DNA from: an uncultured Eubacteriales bacterium
GTDB taxonomy: Bacteria; Bacillota; Clostridia; Oscillospirales; CAG-272
Length of the DNA: 50,129 nt
Direction of reading: 5' to 3'
NCBI GenBank assembly: GCA_934446065.1
Contig: CAKSDP010000014.1
Location: forward strand, 1-50,129
Part shown: piece by piece, positions 8,562 to 17,060 of the stretch
Layout: each line of letters begins with the position of its first letter
How positions within the stretch are numbered: position 1 is the stretch's first letter
The notes under the pieces: model-generated
What the model was told of the DNA's origin: nothing
What the model saw: the letters and a program-made list of their open reading frames with translations, nothing else
Databases searched by the model: none
Program-made: the position numbers and the translations under genes

Positions 8562-9644
8562 TTGAAGCGCCTTTACATTATCACAAATCCGATCCCGACG
8601 CACAACGCCTCCCCGGTCGTAAGCCTCGGCAAATTTGCCGCAGAGGTTACGACGGCGGGATTTGACGCTTATGTCATCGGCGCACGCCTGCCGCGCGATA
8701 TTTCCGATATTTCGGATATGCCGAACTCGGTGAAAACGCATTCATTCTCATACGGCGGACGCGGGATCGCAAAAGCTCTGTCGTATGTCCTGCTTCAGCT
8801 TCGGCTGTTCTTCTTCTGTCTCGTGCGGCTGCGCACCGACACGCCCGTGTTTTTCTGGCTCGGCGACAAAATGGTCGGCGCATTTCTTGCGGCAAAGTGC
8901 CGCAGGAGCGACATAAGCTACTTCGTGTACGGCAGAACCGACAGCGACCGTTCACCGGGATGGGCAAAAAAGCTTTTGCGCTTCATGATGCGTCACGCGG
9001 ATCACGTCTGTGCAGAGGCTCCGTCGGTGCTGTCAGATTGGGGTGTCGAACACGGCGACGTTATTCCGCTGTACTGCCCCGCACCGTCGGGGGTGGTTCC
9101 GTACAGTGAGCGCGGACACCGCATCTGTATGCTGTGCCGTCTCGTGCCGGAAAAGCATCCGCTTGAGGCGATACGCGCAGCAATACGGGTACTTCGCGAC
9201 TTTCCCGATTGGTCGCTGACCGTAATAGGCGGCGGTCTGCTCGAGGACGAATGCAGGGCGCTCGCCGACTCTGCAGAACGCATAAGCGTCACGGGATGGC
9301 TTACATCCGACAAGGTTCGGCAGATGCTTACGGAATTTCGCATACTTCTCTACCCCACCGACACCGAAGGTGTACCCGGCGGAGTTCTCGAGGCGATGTC
9401 AGCGGGCGTTGTGCCGCTTGTCTCACCGGTCGGGGGGATCCCCGATGTGGTACGCGGCATCGGCGACGTATATCTTTCCGGCACAAGTGAGGATGCCATT
9501 GCCGACTCGCTTCGCGCGGCAATTTTGCGCGACGATCTCGCAGACATTTCACAAAGGGCGGAAAGCCGCATACGCGAGCGCTACTCCATCGAAGGAGCAG
9601 CGCGGAATTTCAAGGACATAATGGATGGGAGGACGCACAGATGA
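8562..9644 (+). CDS. GT4-family glycosyltransferase
   Basis: 360 residues, GT-B fold. The C-terminal nucleotide-sugar half carries the GT4 motif as EGVPGGVLEAMSAGVVPLVS with the two conserved Glu, followed by GGIPDVV. A TTG start at 8562 is chosen because GGAGGGG (8549-8555) lies at ideal distance. The upstream in-frame ATG at 8532 would place that ribosome site inside the coding region. The stop overlaps the start of the next glycosyltransferase by 4 bp (ATGA), so the two are translationally coupled. A role in cell-surface glycan or glycolipid synthesis is likely, but donor and acceptor cannot be read from sequence. Confidence 0.85.
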   Translation: MKRLYIITNPIPTHNASPVVSLGKFAAEVTTAGFDAYVIGARLPRDISDISDMPNSVKTHSFSYGGRGIAKALSYVLLQLRLFFFCLVRLRTDTPVFFWLGDKMVGAFLAAKCRRSDISYFVYGRTDSDRSPGWAKKLLRFMMRHADHVCAEAPSVLSDWGVEHGDVIPLYCPAPSGVVPYSERGHRICMLCRLVPEKHPLEAIRAAIRVLRDFPDWSLTVIGGGLLEDECRALADSAERISVTGWLTSDKVRQMLTEFRILLYPTDTEGVPGGVLEAMSAGVVPLVSPVGGIPDVVRGIGDVYLSGTSEDAIADSLRAAILRDDLADISQRAESRIRERYSIEGAARNFKDIMDGRTHR

Positions 9645-10771
9645 AGAAAAAGATTCTCGTGTGCGAAACGCTCTCGGACCTAAAGGGTGGGCAGATGATA
9701 ACTCTTGCGGCGGAGCGACTCTGCCGCGATGAGTATGAGTTCGTATTTATGATCCCCGGTGAGGGCGAACTTGCAGCGGAGCTGCGGCGGCGAAAGATAA
9801 AGTATTATCTGCTCGGTGACTGTACGATGAAAACAGGCGTGAAGGGCGCGAGCGTAATTCCGAAATACGCCGCAATGAGCCTTCGCGCAATATCGCGGAT
9901 AAGGCGTGCTGCGGCAGCGGAATCTGTCAGTCTTATATATGCGCCGGGGCCTGCCGCTATGCCGTGGGCGGCGGTGGCAGGGGCAATGTCCGGACTCGGT
10001 GTGGTCTGGCATCTGCATCACGTATTTGAGGACAGGATCACGGGAAAACTGCTCCGCATATGTGCAAAATTTGCGTCTGTCAGACGGATCGCAGCGATAT
10101 CGGAAATAACGCGCGATCAGTTCCCGCTCCCGCCGGAAAAATGCGCCGTTGTGCCGAACCCGATAGATCCCGAAAAATACTCCTCAGGTGACGGCGGAAA
10201 GATCCGTGCGGAACTCTCGATCCCGGACGGCAGCGCCGTCATATGCCAGATCGGATATCTGTCGCACATCAAGCGGCAGGACATAACGCTCGGCGCGGCG
10301 GAGATTTTAGCTGCGTCGGGACTTGACGTATACGTTATCCTCTGCGGGGGGGAGAGCGACGGCGAGTACGCCGCAAAGCTCCGCAGTGCGGCTGAGTCCG
10401 AATCTCTCGCCGGGCAGGTGAAGTTTCTCGGCGAAAGGCACGATGTGCCGGACATACTCGCCGCATCGGACGTGTGCGTCGTGCCGTCAATGGAGGGATT
10501 CTCAATGGCGGCGCTCGAAGCGCTGTGCGCCGAGGTTCCGGTCGTATGCCCCGATGGCACCGGCTGCACGGCGATCGTCCGTGACAGCGGATTTGGAGTA
10601 ATATCGCCGAGCGACGCTTGTTCGGCGTTTGCGGAGTCGATACGCTCGGCGCTCACAATGGACAGGCAGTCCGCACGAGAGCGTGCCCGTGCGTTTATCA
10701 ACTCTCATTCTGAAGAAAATTTCAGCCGCGCGATGTGCGAAATATTCGCTGCGGCGGCAAAGAAACAGTAA
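9641..10771 (+). CDS. GT4-family glycosyltransferase (second of pair)
   Basis: 376 residues. The N-terminal half shows LSDLKGGQMITLAAERL, the Gly-rich acceptor-side loop of GT4 enzymes. The C-terminal half has the E(x7)E motif in MEGFSMAALEALCAEVPVVC followed by a GCTAIV loop. It overlaps the preceding GT4 gene by 4 bp, so the pair probably acts on the same glycan. The next gene, a znuA-like lipoprotein, begins 16 bp downstream behind AAGGAGA, placing sugar-transfer and metal-import genes in one apparent transcription unit. The substrate is unknown. Confidence 0.85.
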   Translation: MKKKILVCETLSDLKGGQMITLAAERLCRDEYEFVFMIPGEGELAAELRRRKIKYYLLGDCTMKTGVKGASVIPKYAAMSLRAISRIRRAAAAESVSLIYAPGPAAMPWAAVAGAMSGLGVVWHLHHVFEDRITGKLLRICAKFASVRRIAAISEITRDQFPLPPEKCAVVPNPIDPEKYSSGDGGKIRAELSIPDGSAVICQIGYLSHIKRQDITLGAAEILAASGLDVYVILCGGESDGEYAAKLRSAAESESLAGQVKFLGERHDVPDILAASDVCVVPSMEGFSMAALEALCAEVPVVCPDGTGCTAIVRDSGFGVISPSDACSAFAESIRSALTMDRQSARERARAFINSHSEENFSRAMCEIFAAAAKKQ

Positions 10772-10786
10772 TACTCAAGGAGAAAA

Positions 10787-11785
10787 ATGAAAAAGCTGTT
10801 TGTACGCAAACTGTCGGTCGTCCTTATTTTGATGCTGACTCTGCTTGCCGGGTGTGCATCCTACGGCAAAGATCAGACATATTCCCTTCGCGTAGTGTGC
10901 ACGGTCTTTCCGGAATACGACGCGGTACGCGCGATCGTCGGTGAGCGAAGCGATGTTGAAGTGACGCTGCTCCTCGGTCCGGGTCAGGACAGCCACAGCT
11001 ACGATCCGACTTCCCACGATATTATTTCCGTACATTCCTGCGATATTTTCGTATATGTCGGCGGCGAATCCGACGTGTGGGTACGCGATATGCTCGGGTC
11101 CGTGGATACGTCGGACAAGACGGTGATATCGCTCATGGATACGGTCGACGTTCTCGAAGAAGATCACGTAGGCGAAGATGAGGACGATCATCACGATCAC
11201 AGTCATACCGTCGGGGACGACGGCGTGATCGAAGACGTCGAGTACGACGAACACGTATGGACGTCGCCCGTGAACATGATCGAGATCACGGACGCGCTCT
11301 GTTCTGCAATGTCGGACAAATACCCGGCGGCTTCAGCCGAGTTCGCGGCAAACGCCGCATCGTACAAGGCTGAGCTTGAGTCGCTTGACAGCGACTTTCG
11401 CCGTGTAGTATCGGTTACCGCCGATCCGGTGATCGTTGTCGCCGACCGCTTCCCTCTCCGCTATTTCTGCGAGGAATACGGCATCGGATACTATGCGGCA
11501 TTCTCCGGATGCGCGGCATCCACCGAACCGTCAAGCGCGACGGTGGATTTTCTCATTGACCGCGTCCGCGAGCTGTCGCTTCCCGTCGTATTCAAGACCG
11601 ATATGTCATCGGGAAATGTAGCCGAGGCTGTCGCCGCTGCTGCGGGCGCAGAGGTTCGCACGTTCTACTCCTGCCACACGATAACACAAGGCGATTTCGA
11701 CGCGGGCGAAGGATACGTCTCGCTCATGAGAAAGAACCTTGACTCGCTCAGTCTCGCACTCTCTCACAAGGCGGACACAAACTAA
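10787..11785 (+). CDS. znuA: Zinc/manganese ABC transporter substrate-binding lipoprotein (ZnuA-like)
   Basis: 332 residues. The lipoprotein signal ends in LLAGC, so the mature protein is lipid-anchored outside the membrane. It has the cluster A-I fold hallmarks: VFPEYDAVRAIVG, PGQDSHSYDP (first His ligand), an acidic/His-rich loop (EEDHVGEDEDDHHDHSH) typical of zinc-type members, DEHVWTSP (second His), and ADRFPLRYF with the acidic ligand. The His-rich loop favours zinc over manganese. ATPase and permease genes follow at once, completing the importer. No Zur box could be identified by eye. Confidence 0.9.
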   Translation: MKKLFVRKLSVVLILMLTLLAGCASYGKDQTYSLRVVCTVFPEYDAVRAIVGERSDVEVTLLLGPGQDSHSYDPTSHDIISVHSCDIFVYVGGESDVWVRDMLGSVDTSDKTVISLMDTVDVLEEDHVGEDEDDHHDHSHTVGDDGVIEDVEYDEHVWTSPVNMIEITDALCSAMSDKYPAASAEFAANAASYKAELESLDSDFRRVVSVTADPVIVVADRFPLRYFCEEYGIGYYAAFSGCAASTEPSSATVDFLIDRVRELSLPVVFKTDMSSGNVAEAVAAAAGAEVRTFYSCHTITQGDFDAGEGYVSLMRKNLDSLSLALSHKADTN

Positions 11786-11803
11786 CAGTAAAGAAGATAT
11801 CAT

Positions 11804-12526
11804 ATGTCACAGATCAATACAGAAAACCTAACTCTTGCTTATGACGGGCGCGTTGTGCTGTCCGATCTGTCGTTTTCCGTTGAACGCGGAGACTATGTCT
11901 GCATCATCGGAGAAAACGGATCGGGAAAATCGACGCTTGTCCGCGCACTGCTCGGGCTGAAGCACCCGCTTTCGGGAAAGATCACCTTCGACGACGGTCT
12001 CTGCCGCCGCGACATAGGCTACATTCCCCAGAAGACCGATGTTGAACGAGATTTCCCCGCGACCGTCCGAGAGGTGGTCATGAGCGGGCTTGTCGGCGAG
12101 CACGTCTTTCCCTCGCTCTCCAAGGACTGCCGCGCAAGAGCCGCAGCCGCGATGGACAGGCTCGGGATCACCGACATAAAGGATCGCCCGATCACCGCCC
12201 TCTCCGGCGGGCAGAGGCAGCGTGTGCTTTTAGCGCGCGCAATGTGCGCCTCGGGAAAGCTGCTTGTACTCGATGAGCCGGCGACTGGGCTTGACGTTCT
12301 TATAACGGCTCAGCTATACGACATACTGAGCGAGCTGAACCGTGATGACTCACTCACGGTCATCATGGTATCGCACGATATTCCCGCGGCGATGAAGTAC
12401 GCGACAAAAATACTCCATCTCGGCACTCCCGGATACTTCTTCGGAACGACGGCGGAGTACCGCGAGAGCGAGATCGGCAGAAAGTTCCTTGAAAGCGGGA
12501 GGTGCTCTCATGAACGCGATAACTGA
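11804..12526 (+). CDS. znuC: Zinc ABC transporter ATP-binding protein
   Basis: 240 residues with a complete ABC ATPase motif set: Walker A GENGSGKST (about residues 34-42), signature LSGGQRQR, Walker B LLVLDEPATGLD, and the switch His in VSHD. It powers uptake of metal captured by the upstream lipoprotein through the downstream permease. It starts 18 bp after znuA and its last 17 bp overlap znuB, as usual for znuACB-type operons. Confidence 0.92.
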   Translation: MSQINTENLTLAYDGRVVLSDLSFSVERGDYVCIIGENGSGKSTLVRALLGLKHPLSGKITFDDGLCRRDIGYIPQKTDVERDFPATVREVVMSGLVGEHVFPSLSKDCRARAAAAMDRLGITDIKDRPITALSGGQRQRVLLARAMCASGKLLVLDEPATGLDVLITAQLYDILSELNRDDSLTVIMVSHDIPAAMKYATKILHLGTPGYFFGTTAEYRESEIGRKFLESGRCSHERDN

Positions 12527-13349
12527 AATTGCCCGTTTTCTCTCGTACCCGTTCGCCGTCCGCGCCATTGTTGTGGGCGGTGCCGTATCGCTGTGCGCGG
12601 CGCTTCTCGGAGTGACGCTTGTCCTTAAGCGCTACTCGATGGTCGGCGACGGTCTCTCGCACGTCGGATTTGCCATATTCGCCGTATCTGCGGCACTCGG
12701 CACCACCGGCGCCGAGCTTTATATCGCGATACCGCTCGTTATCGCTGCGGCGATCGGACTTCTCCGCCTGACCGAAAGCAGCAATGTGCGCGGAGACGCG
12801 GCGATCGCCATTCTCTCGACGCTTTCGCTTGCGGTCGGCTACATCATAATGTACAAGGCGGGCACCAATGTTGACGTCAACAGCTATATGTTCGGCAGTA
12901 TGTTCACGATAAAGCCGCTCGACGCATACGTCAGCGTTGCGGTATCGGCTGCAGTGATGATCCTGTTCGTCGTATTTTTCCCGAAGATATTCGCCGTCAC
13001 CTTTGACGAGGATTTCGCGCGCGGTATCGGAGTTCACGCCGGAGCCTACAATATGCTTATAGCCTCGCTCACGGCGGTCACGGTTGTCGTCGGTATGCGG
13101 ATGATGGGAACGCTTCTCATCACGGCACTTATAATATTCCCGTCGCTGACGGCGATGCGCGTGTTCCGCAGCTTCAGAGGAGTTGCCGTCTGCTCGGCGG
13201 TCGTATCGCTCGCATGCTTCTTTGTCGGCGTTGCGGCGGCGCATCTTCTTGCGATACCGGCAGGCTCAACGGTAGTTGTTGTGAACGCCGCAGCTTTCGC
13301 CGTGGCGAGCGTGATCGGCACTCTGCGCGGGAAAATGGGAAGAATATAG
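12510..13349 (+). CDS. znuB: Zinc ABC transporter permease
   Basis: 279 residues in an ABC-3 family permease with about eight hydrophobic helices, including GDGLSHVGFAIFA, the conserved loop of this family. The start at ATG 12510 is preferred over the in-frame TTG at 12489 because GGGAGG (12497-12502) lies just ahead of it and the reading then begins MNAITEIARF. It overlaps znuC. The gene ends with TAG, and no clear terminator separates it from the guaA promoter. Confidence 0.9.
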   Translation: MNAITEIARFLSYPFAVRAIVVGGAVSLCAALLGVTLVLKRYSMVGDGLSHVGFAIFAVSAALGTTGAELYIAIPLVIAAAIGLLRLTESSNVRGDAAIAILSTLSLAVGYIIMYKAGTNVDVNSYMFGSMFTIKPLDAYVSVAVSAAVMILFVVFFPKIFAVTFDEDFARGIGVHAGAYNMLIASLTAVTVVVGMRMMGTLLITALIIFPSLTAMRVFRSFRGVAVCSAVVSLACFFVGVAAAHLLAIPAGSTVVVVNAAAFAVASVIGTLRGKMGRI

Positions 13350-13394
13350 TACGCACCGCGTGTGCGGATGCAATATTTTTGTTTGTCATCACAG

Positions 13395-13423
13395 TTGAAA
13401 TAACGCTCGTTTTTTGGTATAAT
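13395..13423 (+). promoter_or_regulatory. Promoter of guaA
   Basis: TTGAAA (13395-13400) and TATAAT (13418-13423) with a 17 bp spacer. The leader to the start codon is only about 25 nt, so no riboswitch fits here. Confidence 0.8.
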
Positions 13424-13453
13424 ATAACGAAAAGGATAAAAAGGAGTTCGGGT

Positions 13454-15361
13454 ATGGTAAATGTTAACGTGCCTGCCGAAAAGGCGGCAATCCTCGACTG
13501 CGGCGGTCAGTACACAAAAGTAATCGACCGCAAGATCAGAGAGCTCGGTGTATACACCGACATATTCCCCGTCGGCGTATCTCATGAAGAGCTTGAGTCG
13601 TACAGCGCGATCATTCTCAGCGGAGGTCCGTCGAGTGTATGGGCTGACGGCGCTCCCTCGTATGACGCAAAAATATTTGAGCTTGGCGTACCCGTACTCG
13701 GAATCTGCTACGGTATGCAGCTTATCTGCGAATGCTTCGGCGGCGAGGTCCGCCCCTCCGTCAAAACGGAATACGGTCCCACCGACATCACGGTCGATAC
13801 GTCATGCCCGCTTTTCGCCGGACTCTCCGAGACGGAGCGCGTGCTGATGAGCCACGGCGACGCCGTCGTTCGTCCGCCGGAGGGATTCTCTGTCGCAGGC
13901 AAGACAGGCGATGTTACCGCAGCGATCTGGTCGCCCGAGCGAAAGATCGCAGGCGTTCAGTTTCACCCGGAGGTAGAGCTTACCGAAAACGGTCTTCAGA
14001 TGCTCGAGAACTTCCTGCGCAAGATCAGCGGTCTGCGTGACACGTATGCGCTCGATGACCGCATCGAGGCATCTGTCAAAATGATCCGCGAAAGAGTCGG
14101 CGACAACCGCGTTGTCGTGCTCGTTTCCGGCGGTGTTGACAGCGCCGTCACCGCAGCCCTTCTCGTTCGCGCACTCCCGCCGGAGAATGTATTTGCAATT
14201 CACATTGACCACGGTCTCATGCGCAAGAACGAGAGCGATCTTATCTGTGAAAACCTCCACAAGCTCGGTCTTGTGAATATGAAGCGCGTCAACGCCGAGA
14301 ACGAGTTCTTCTACGGTCGCGTTGACGACGGCTCCGGCGAAATAATCGGTCCTCTTGCCGAGGCAACCGATCCCGAGGTGAAGCGCAGCATCATCGGCAG
14401 TATGTTCATCAAGGTCACAAAGGACGCATCCGAGGAACTCGGCATCGATCTTGACACGACGTTCCTTGCACAGGGTACGCTTCGCCCCGACTTGATCGAA
14501 AGCGGAAACCCCGATGTTTCCGGCTATGCAAACAAGATCAAAACCCATCACAATGATGTTGAGCTTGTCCGCAAGGCGAGAGAAAAGGGACTCATCATTG
14601 AAACTAACTGGGATTGGCACAAGGACGAAGTACGCAAGGTCGCCCGTATGCTCGGTCTCGATGAGGAGATCGCGTCGCGTCAGCCGTTCCCCGGTCCCGG
14701 TCTCGGCGTAAGACTTCTCTGCTCTGACGGACCCGCTCCGCTCCCCGCAGACGACCGTCTTGCCGCTTTTGACAGCTTTGTTGAAAACATAGCGGACGGA
14801 AAATATTTCGTTCGCGTAGCTCCCATAAATTCGGTAGGCGTTCAGGGCGACAACCGCAGCTACAAGTCGCTCGCAACCCTTTTCCCGAAGAATCCGACCG
14901 CTCTGCGCGACACGGATTGGGCTGAGATATTCGAGATCGCGCGCGCCATCCCGAATGAATTCGATTTCATCAACCGCGTTGCATACTGCATTGACGCAGG
15001 CGATAATGATACAACGGCACCTTTCACGTGCGCCGGAATGCACATCGGAAGCGACGTCGCAGGAATACTGCGCGAGGTCGATGCCGCTGTCACGAAGAAT
15101 GTGATGAACCCGAAGATCGCACAGTGCTTCGCCGTGATGTTCCCCATGACAGCTACTGCTCCGCAAAAATATTCGTTCGCGATCCGCGCGGTGTGCACGT
15201 CCGATTTCATGACCGCAAAGAGCGCCGTCCCGGGAGTCGATTTCACAATCGATGCGCTTGAGCGCACCGTCAGCGAGATCCGAGCCGCAGAGGACGCCAA
15301 CGTCTCAATGATCTTCTACGATGTCACCGGAAAACCCCCGGCAACCGTCGAGTGGGAATAA
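13454..15361 (+). CDS. guaA: GMP synthase (glutamine-hydrolysing), long form
   Basis: 635 residues; converts XMP to GMP with glutamine and ATP. The class I glutamine amidotransferase domain (about 1-190) shows LGICYGMQL with the nucleophilic Cys and VQFHPEV with the His. The ATP-pyrophosphatase domain has the PP-loop VSGGVDSAV. The C-terminal XMP-binding/dimerisation part ends in VEWE. AAGGAG (13441-13446) sets the start at 13454. Typical bacterial GuaA is about 510-525 residues. The extra 110 or so lie in the C-terminal region, which resembles the longer forms known from eukaryotes. The last 12 bases (15350-15361) match the site used by Tn5801-type elements. Confidence 0.95.
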   Translation: MVNVNVPAEKAAILDCGGQYTKVIDRKIRELGVYTDIFPVGVSHEELESYSAIILSGGPSSVWADGAPSYDAKIFELGVPVLGICYGMQLICECFGGEVRPSVKTEYGPTDITVDTSCPLFAGLSETERVLMSHGDAVVRPPEGFSVAGKTGDVTAAIWSPERKIAGVQFHPEVELTENGLQMLENFLRKISGLRDTYALDDRIEASVKMIRERVGDNRVVVLVSGGVDSAVTAALLVRALPPENVFAIHIDHGLMRKNESDLICENLHKLGLVNMKRVNAENEFFYGRVDDGSGEIIGPLAEATDPEVKRSIIGSMFIKVTKDASEELGIDLDTTFLAQGTLRPDLIESGNPDVSGYANKIKTHHNDVELVRKAREKGLIIETNWDWHKDEVRKVARMLGLDEEIASRQPFPGPGLGVRLLCSDGPAPLPADDRLAAFDSFVENIADGKYFVRVAPINSVGVQGDNRSYKSLATLFPKNPTALRDTDWAEIFEIARAIPNEFDFINRVAYCIDAGDNDTTAPFTCAGMHIGSDVAGILREVDAAVTKNVMNPKIAQCFAVMFPMTATAPQKYSFAIRAVCTSDFMTAKSAVPGVDFTIDALERTVSEIRAAEDANVSMIFYDVTGKPPATVEWE

Positions 15362-15418
15362 AAAACGGAAGCCGAAAAGCCCAGTCATACCAACGGTTTT
15401 CCGGTTTCGCCCACCCGT

Positions 15419-15440
15419 TTTGATAACACTTTGATAACAC
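15419..15440 (+). repeat. Tandem 11-bp direct repeat downstream of guaA
   Basis: Two adjacent perfect copies of TTTGATAACAC (15419-15429 and 15430-15440) in the non-coding stretch after guaA. Such repeats can be integrase arm- or core-binding sites, but that is only inferred from the location. Confidence 0.55.
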
Positions 15441-15532
15441 TTCTTCCAAGTGCCATTATTCTGAAATTCCGAGGGTTTCGGGGTTGCAGATGATTTCCGA
15501 CGGCTTGGCGGAAGCACATAACCATATTTTAA

Positions 15533-15568
15533 GCCCGTACCGATGGGTCCTCATCGGTACGGGCTTTT
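15533..15568 (+). terminator. Strong hairpin downstream of guaA
   Basis: Perfect 13-bp stem GCCCGTACCGATG / CATCGGTACGGGC, 6-nt loop, followed by TTTT. It is 170 bp past the guaA stop, so it is either the guaA terminator or a leftover of inserted DNA. Confidence 0.75.
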
Positions 15569-15581
15569 GTCGTTCTGGGGG

Positions 15582-15698
15582 TTATTTATCTTTCAGCCGA
15601 TCTTTGAAAGCCTCCACCATTGCATCACTTAACTGCTGAGACGGGGCCTTCACATAATCCGCAAAAGCATATTGCAATTGCAGACGCGCTGCACTATA
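15582..15698 (-). pseudogene. Candidate gene-end remnant (38 codons) near the guaA 3' end
   Basis: A minus-strand open stretch of 38 codons without a start, ending in TAA at 15582-15584. It reads like the tail of a soluble protein (YAFADYVKAPSQQLSDAM followed by a Lys/Arg/Asp-rich helix). It overlaps the ogt promoter, so it is not a live gene. Lying beside the guaA 3' end, a classic integration site for integrative elements, it could be an integrase C-terminus left by an excised or decayed element. The identity is not established. Confidence 0.3.
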
Positions 15699-15700
15699 CT
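15672..15700 (+). promoter_or_regulatory. Promoter of ogt
   Basis: TTGCAA (15672-15677) and TATACT (15695-15700) with a 17 bp spacer, about 50 bp ahead of the start. Confidence 0.65.
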
Positions 15701-15752
15701 ATTGGTGTAACATGAGAAAAGCGCTTCATGTCGGTTAAGGAGATGTTTGGCT

Positions 15753-16286
15753 ATGACATTTGTTCAGCATTATGATTCCACGCTCGGTGGTATTCTGCTG
15801 GCGGCTGATGAGGGTGGGCTGACCGGTCTGTGGTTTGACGGGCAAAAATACTTTGCGCGTGATCTGCCGGCACGGCACACTGAGCAGGACACACCGATAC
15901 TTTCCGAAGCCCGTCGCTGGCTTGACATTTACTTTTCCGGCAGAGAGCCTGATTTCACGCCTCTGCTGCACCCGATAGGCTCCGCGTTCCGACAGTCGGT
16001 GTGGGAAATTCTCTTGCAGATACCCTACGGACATACGATGACCTACGGTGAGATCGCGCATCAGCTTGCCGAAAAACGTGGAGCCAAAGCCGTGTCCGCG
16101 CAGGCGGTCGGCGGTGCCGTCGGGCACAACGAAATTTCCGTCATCATTCCCTGCCACCGTGTGGTCGGCACGAACGGTAGTCTCACCGGATACGCCGGCG
16201 GAATCGACAAAAAGGTGAAGCTTCTGGAACTTGAGCACACCGATATGACCGGATTTTTCGTACCGAAGAAAGGAACGGCGCTGTAA
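15753..16286 (+). CDS. ogt: Methylated-DNA--protein-cysteine methyltransferase
   Basis: 177 residues. Suicide repair protein that takes the alkyl group from O6-alkylguanine onto its own Cys. The C-terminal domain has the helix-turn-helix/Arg-finger region (GAKAVSAQAVGGAVGHN) and the active-site motif IIPCHRVVG. The N-terminal ribonuclease-like domain is present. ATG 15753 is preferred over TTG 15747 because AAGGAG (15737-15742) is then 10 bp away rather than 4. It is monocistronic, with a promoter and a terminator. A second, shorter family member lies at 25981-26289. Confidence 0.93.
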   Translation: MTFVQHYDSTLGGILLAADEGGLTGLWFDGQKYFARDLPARHTEQDTPILSEARRWLDIYFSGREPDFTPLLHPIGSAFRQSVWEILLQIPYGHTMTYGEIAHQLAEKRGAKAVSAQAVGGAVGHNEISVIIPCHRVVGTNGSLTGYAGGIDKKVKLLELEHTDMTGFFVPKKGTAL

Positions 16287-16326
16287 TTTATAAGTCCGAA
16301 TGAGCATGATCGTGCCTATACAACAT

Positions 16327-16366
16327 AAATGAGCAAAGCGAAAGTCACTTCGCTTTGCTCATTTTT
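16327..16366. terminator. Bidirectional terminator between ogt and the XRE gene
   Basis: Perfect 16-bp stem AAATGAGCAAAGCGAA / TTCGCTTTGCTCATTT with a 6-nt loop and T-rich ends on both strands, placed between convergent genes. Confidence 0.9.
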
Positions 16367-16395
16367 TATGAAACACCGTAAACGAGTAAAAAGCT

Positions 16396-16848
16396 TTATT
16401 TCTCGTCCTTCTTACGCCAATAATCCAGTTTCGGCAGCTGAGCTTCAAAAAACGCCCGCGCCTGTTCGGGTGGCCAGTTGTCATTGGACATATGCCCCAC
16501 AAGAAAATCGGTCAGCTCCTCAAGGCTTGTATACACGTACTTCCCCTCTGCATAGCACCATTTGCAATATTCTTCATTGAATGTGCCGTCAATCTCTTTG
16601 CTCGTTGTAGAATCATCAAGCGGCATACCGCAGCACTGACAGATCAGCTTTCGCGGAGAGCCGAGCAGCGTATTGATCGAAACATCAAAAAGCTTTGACA
16701 GCAGCTTCAGAGTATCCGTGTTCGGTACAGTTTCGCCGTTCTCCCAACGTGACACCGCCTGTCTGGTCACATAAATCTTTTCCGCAAGCTCATCCTGCGA
16801 TAATCCGTGTTTTGTCCGAAGCTCAAGTATAACATACTTTGTTTCCAT
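16396..16848 (-). CDS. XRE-family regulator with C-terminal zinc-ribbon domain
   Basis: 150 residues. The N-terminal Cro/CI helix-turn-helix (about residues 1-60) reads HGLSQDELAEKIYVTRQAVS followed by RWENGETVPN and a DTLKLLSKLFDVS helix. A zinc-ribbon-like part follows (CQCCGMPL ... EEYCKWCYAEGKYVY), as in the putative zinc-ribbon family PF12674. METK at 16848 is taken as the start; a GTG four codons earlier is possible. It is divergent from the Sel1-MORN gene, so the roughly 210-bp gap may hold operators for both. Its ligand is unknown. Confidence 0.85.
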   Translation of the reverse strand: METKYVILELRTKHGLSQDELAEKIYVTRQAVSRWENGETVPNTDTLKLLSKLFDVSINTLLGSPRKLICQCCGMPLDDSTTSKEIDGTFNEEYCKWCYAEGKYVYTSLEELTDFLVGHMSNDNWPPEQARAFFEAQLPKLDYWRKKDEK

Positions 16849-16978
16849 TTTGATCACCACCGTAATAATTTAATAACCCCACAGGATCTGAATATATTGT
16901 ACCTTAATATTCCGAACGTGAAAAGCAACTCGCTGTTGCTGTAAGAGATTTTATATCTGGTCAAGTCAGCCAAATTGC

Positions 16979-17007
16979 TTGTTTTCAGCCAGACTTTATG
17001 ATATAAT
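16979..17007 (+). promoter_or_regulatory. Promoter of the Sel1-MORN gene
   Basis: TTGTTT (16979-16984) and TATAAT (17002-17007) with a 17 bp spacer, about 50 bp upstream of the start. Confidence 0.6.
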
Positions 17008-17060
17008 TTCTCATATAAGCATATTTTTGCTGTAAACATCGACACGAAGGGAATTTTATC

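Noticed and set aside
13350..13453. Purine riboswitch ahead of guaA
   Set aside because: The predicted leader is only about 25 nt, too short for any known purine riboswitch.
13802..15166. Minus-strand open frame of 454 codons within guaA
   Set aside because: It lies entirely opposite conserved guaA motifs with no ribosome site; shadow frame.
16329..16580. Plus-strand ORF after ogt
   Set aside because: It begins inside a bidirectional terminator and overlaps the XRE gene antisense.
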